Origin: Bacteroidia bacterium
GTDB taxonomy: Bacteria > Bacteroidota > Bacteroidia > B-17B0 > Aurantibacillaceae
Reading direction: 5' to 3'
Length of the DNA stretch: 64,000 bases
NCBI GenBank assembly: GCA_016787705.1
Contig: JAEUTP010000010.1
Coordinates: forward strand, 62,001-126,000
Both the position numbers and the translations under genes were made by a program. The notes beneath the pieces were generated by a model. That model was not told the DNA's origin, did no database searches, and was given only the letters and a program-made list of their open reading frames with translations. This document shows positions 63,145 to 64,000 of the stretch, one piece after another. Each line of letters starts with the position of its first letter. Position 1 is the stretch's first letter.

Positions 63145-64000
63145 TTAAAATTGAATTTTATATACAAAATTTGGAAAGAACCCGATTTGGTAAGCGGTGT
63201 TTATTTTATTTGTAACAGGGTTATACCTTTGCGCAAACACATTTTTGTTATTGGTTACATTTTGAATATCAAACGAAAGTGTTTGAGATATTTTACTTTT
63301 ACGACTGTTAAATGTAAAACCTGTTTTTACATCTAGTCTAAAAAAATCAGGGTTGCGTTCAGAAAAAGCTTTATCATCTCCTTGCAGCACTTGCTCATGC
63401 GCTGCTTGCGATGCTGCAAGATCAACCGGTGTAAAATAACGTCCGCCGGCTTGTGTCATTTTTACTCCAACAGAAAATACGTTGCGTTTTTCTTTACCAA
63501 TTTTAAAATCTTTACCTCCTAATACATTGTAAACGTAATTACCATTAAATGCCGTGTTATGTTCTACTCCATCACTACCTTTGTATTTCGATTCATAAAC
63601 CGTACCGGTCAATAAAACATAATAACCTTTGCTAAAAAACTTCTCTACAGTTAACTCTGCTCCATAATTTGTACCTGTACCTTTATTTACGAGATTAACC
63701 TGGTTGTTTGGCAAAAAACTTGCGCCTGCATTTAACATCGAATAGCTACTTTGTATTTGTGTTACCGGCACATTAGCCAACATCTGGTAATACACTTCTG
63801 TTTTTATACGCCAGTCTTTAATTGGCAATAGATCATAGCCCACTACAAAATGCTGGCTGGTGGTAAAACCAAGGTCTTTATTGGTAGATTCATATGTGCC
63901 ATCTGCTTTTCGTGTACGGTAAAAATAAACATCGGCAGGTTGCATTTGGCTGTGCATACCATAACCAAGACTTACTGCATTTTTTTCATTTATCTGGTAT
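63145..64000 (-). CDS. TonB-dependent receptor, C-terminal part (cut by window end)
   Basis: The frame stays open to the window edge, so at least 284 residues are present and the N-terminal plug lies outside. From the edge it reads YQINEKNAVSLGYGMHSQMQ, then a series of barrel strands (FVVGYDLLPIKDWRIKTEVY, NYGAELTVEKFFSKGYYVLL, SQTLSFDIQNVTNNKNVFAQ) and ends with the outer-membrane terminal strand FFPNFVYKIQF with C-terminal Phe. This is the 22-strand barrel of a TonB receptor that imports a ligand; the substrate cannot be told. Its neighbour is the reductase/LytS/LytR operon on the same strand. Confidence 0.88.
   Translation of the reverse strand, partial: YQINEKNAVSLGYGMHSQMQPADVYFYRTRKADGTYESTNKDLGFTTSQHFVVGYDLLPIKDWRIKTEVYYQMLANVPVTQIQSSYSMLNAGASFLPNNQVNLVNKGTGTNYGAELTVEKFFSKGYYVLLTGTVYESKYKGSDGVEHNTAFNGNYVYNVLGGKDFKIGKEKRNVFSVGVKMTQAGGRYFTPVDLAASQAAHEQVLQGDDKAFSERNPDFFRLDVKTGFTFNSRKSKISQTLSFDIQNVTNNKNVFAQRYNPVTNKINTAYQIGFFPNFVYKIQF

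Noticed and set aside
1..64000. CRISPR arrays, tRNA or rRNA genes, prophage or insertion sequences
   Set aside because: No regularly spaced short repeats, cloverleaf-like sequences, rRNA stretches, integrases or transposases were seen on either strand; the only tandem repeats are inside coding regions.

Overview
This is a 64 kb chromosomal window from a low-GC (about one third G+C by eye) member of the Bacteroidota. The phylum call rests on several independent features: type IX secretion (T9SS) sorting domains on five secreted proteins, a GldA-type gliding ABC ATPase, a PorE-like TPR/PD40/OmpA protein, a TonB-dependent receptor, LytTR regulators with an LytS-type kinase, a YfiR/SpoIIE signalling operon, and promoters of the TTTG-N(19-20)-TAnnTTTG type. 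I cannot place it reliably below phylum. There are no rRNA, tRNA, CRISPR, phage or transposase genes that I can see, so this reads as a stable chromosomal segment.

Layout. 1-5.1 kb: a truncated ligase-associated exonuclease, a 44-codon ORF abutting a PqiA-like membrane protein, a small cupin, a DUF2306 membrane protein, and a lipoprotein coupled to a membrane-bound LytTR regulator. 5.2-9 kb: a cold-shock gene with a long leader, then a glmM - cysteine desulfurase - frr operon. 9.1-18.2 kb: a TM2-like protein coupled to asnB, a small outer-membrane barrel, a CPBP protease - M61 peptidase - PorE-like envelope operon, and a diheme peroxidase lipoprotein. 18.2-21.7 kb: a YwqK-repeat/TonB-C fusion coupled to a SpoIIAA-like protein, a cyclase-family hydrolase and thyA.

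21.8-34.5 kb is the most striking region. Three giant paralogous surface proteins (1615, 1237 and 1205 aa) lie in tandem on the minus strand, and each is closed by its own intrinsic terminator. They share Ig/PKD-like modules and a gliding-motility C-terminal sorting domain. The first has expanded an 83+83-residue module pair to four tandem copies (exactly 4 x 498 nt). The third carries a glycine-rich head encoded by CCG/GCC microsatellites. A fourth, more distant relative sits at 55.4-59.1 kb.

34.6-45.4 kb: a DUF1287 protein; an rfbA - polyprenyl synthetase - thioesterase operon; a five-gene minus-strand operon (YfiR, TPR protein, HAMP/SpoIIE phosphatase, PQQ-like propeller, T9SS cargo); and, divergent from it with only about 36 nt between, an ECF sigma factor overlapping a single-pass anti-sigma-like protein with a TonB-C-like tail. 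The last two groups together are my best candidate for an undescribed envelope-sensing system.

45.5-64 kb: gldA; tryptophan 2,3-dioxygenase; a tightly overlapping operon (membrane-anchored hypothetical - dapF - unknown - GNAT - heptaheme cytochrome/TPR - mltG); an HtrA protease; a DUF1415 protein; the fourth giant surface protein; a DnaQ/GIY-YIG fusion nuclease; a flavodoxin-fold reductase with an LytS/LytR two-component pair; and the 3' part of a TonB-dependent receptor cut by the window end. Short degenerate palindromic intergenic repeats occur at four places. Names rest on recognised motifs and family memory; no database search was run.
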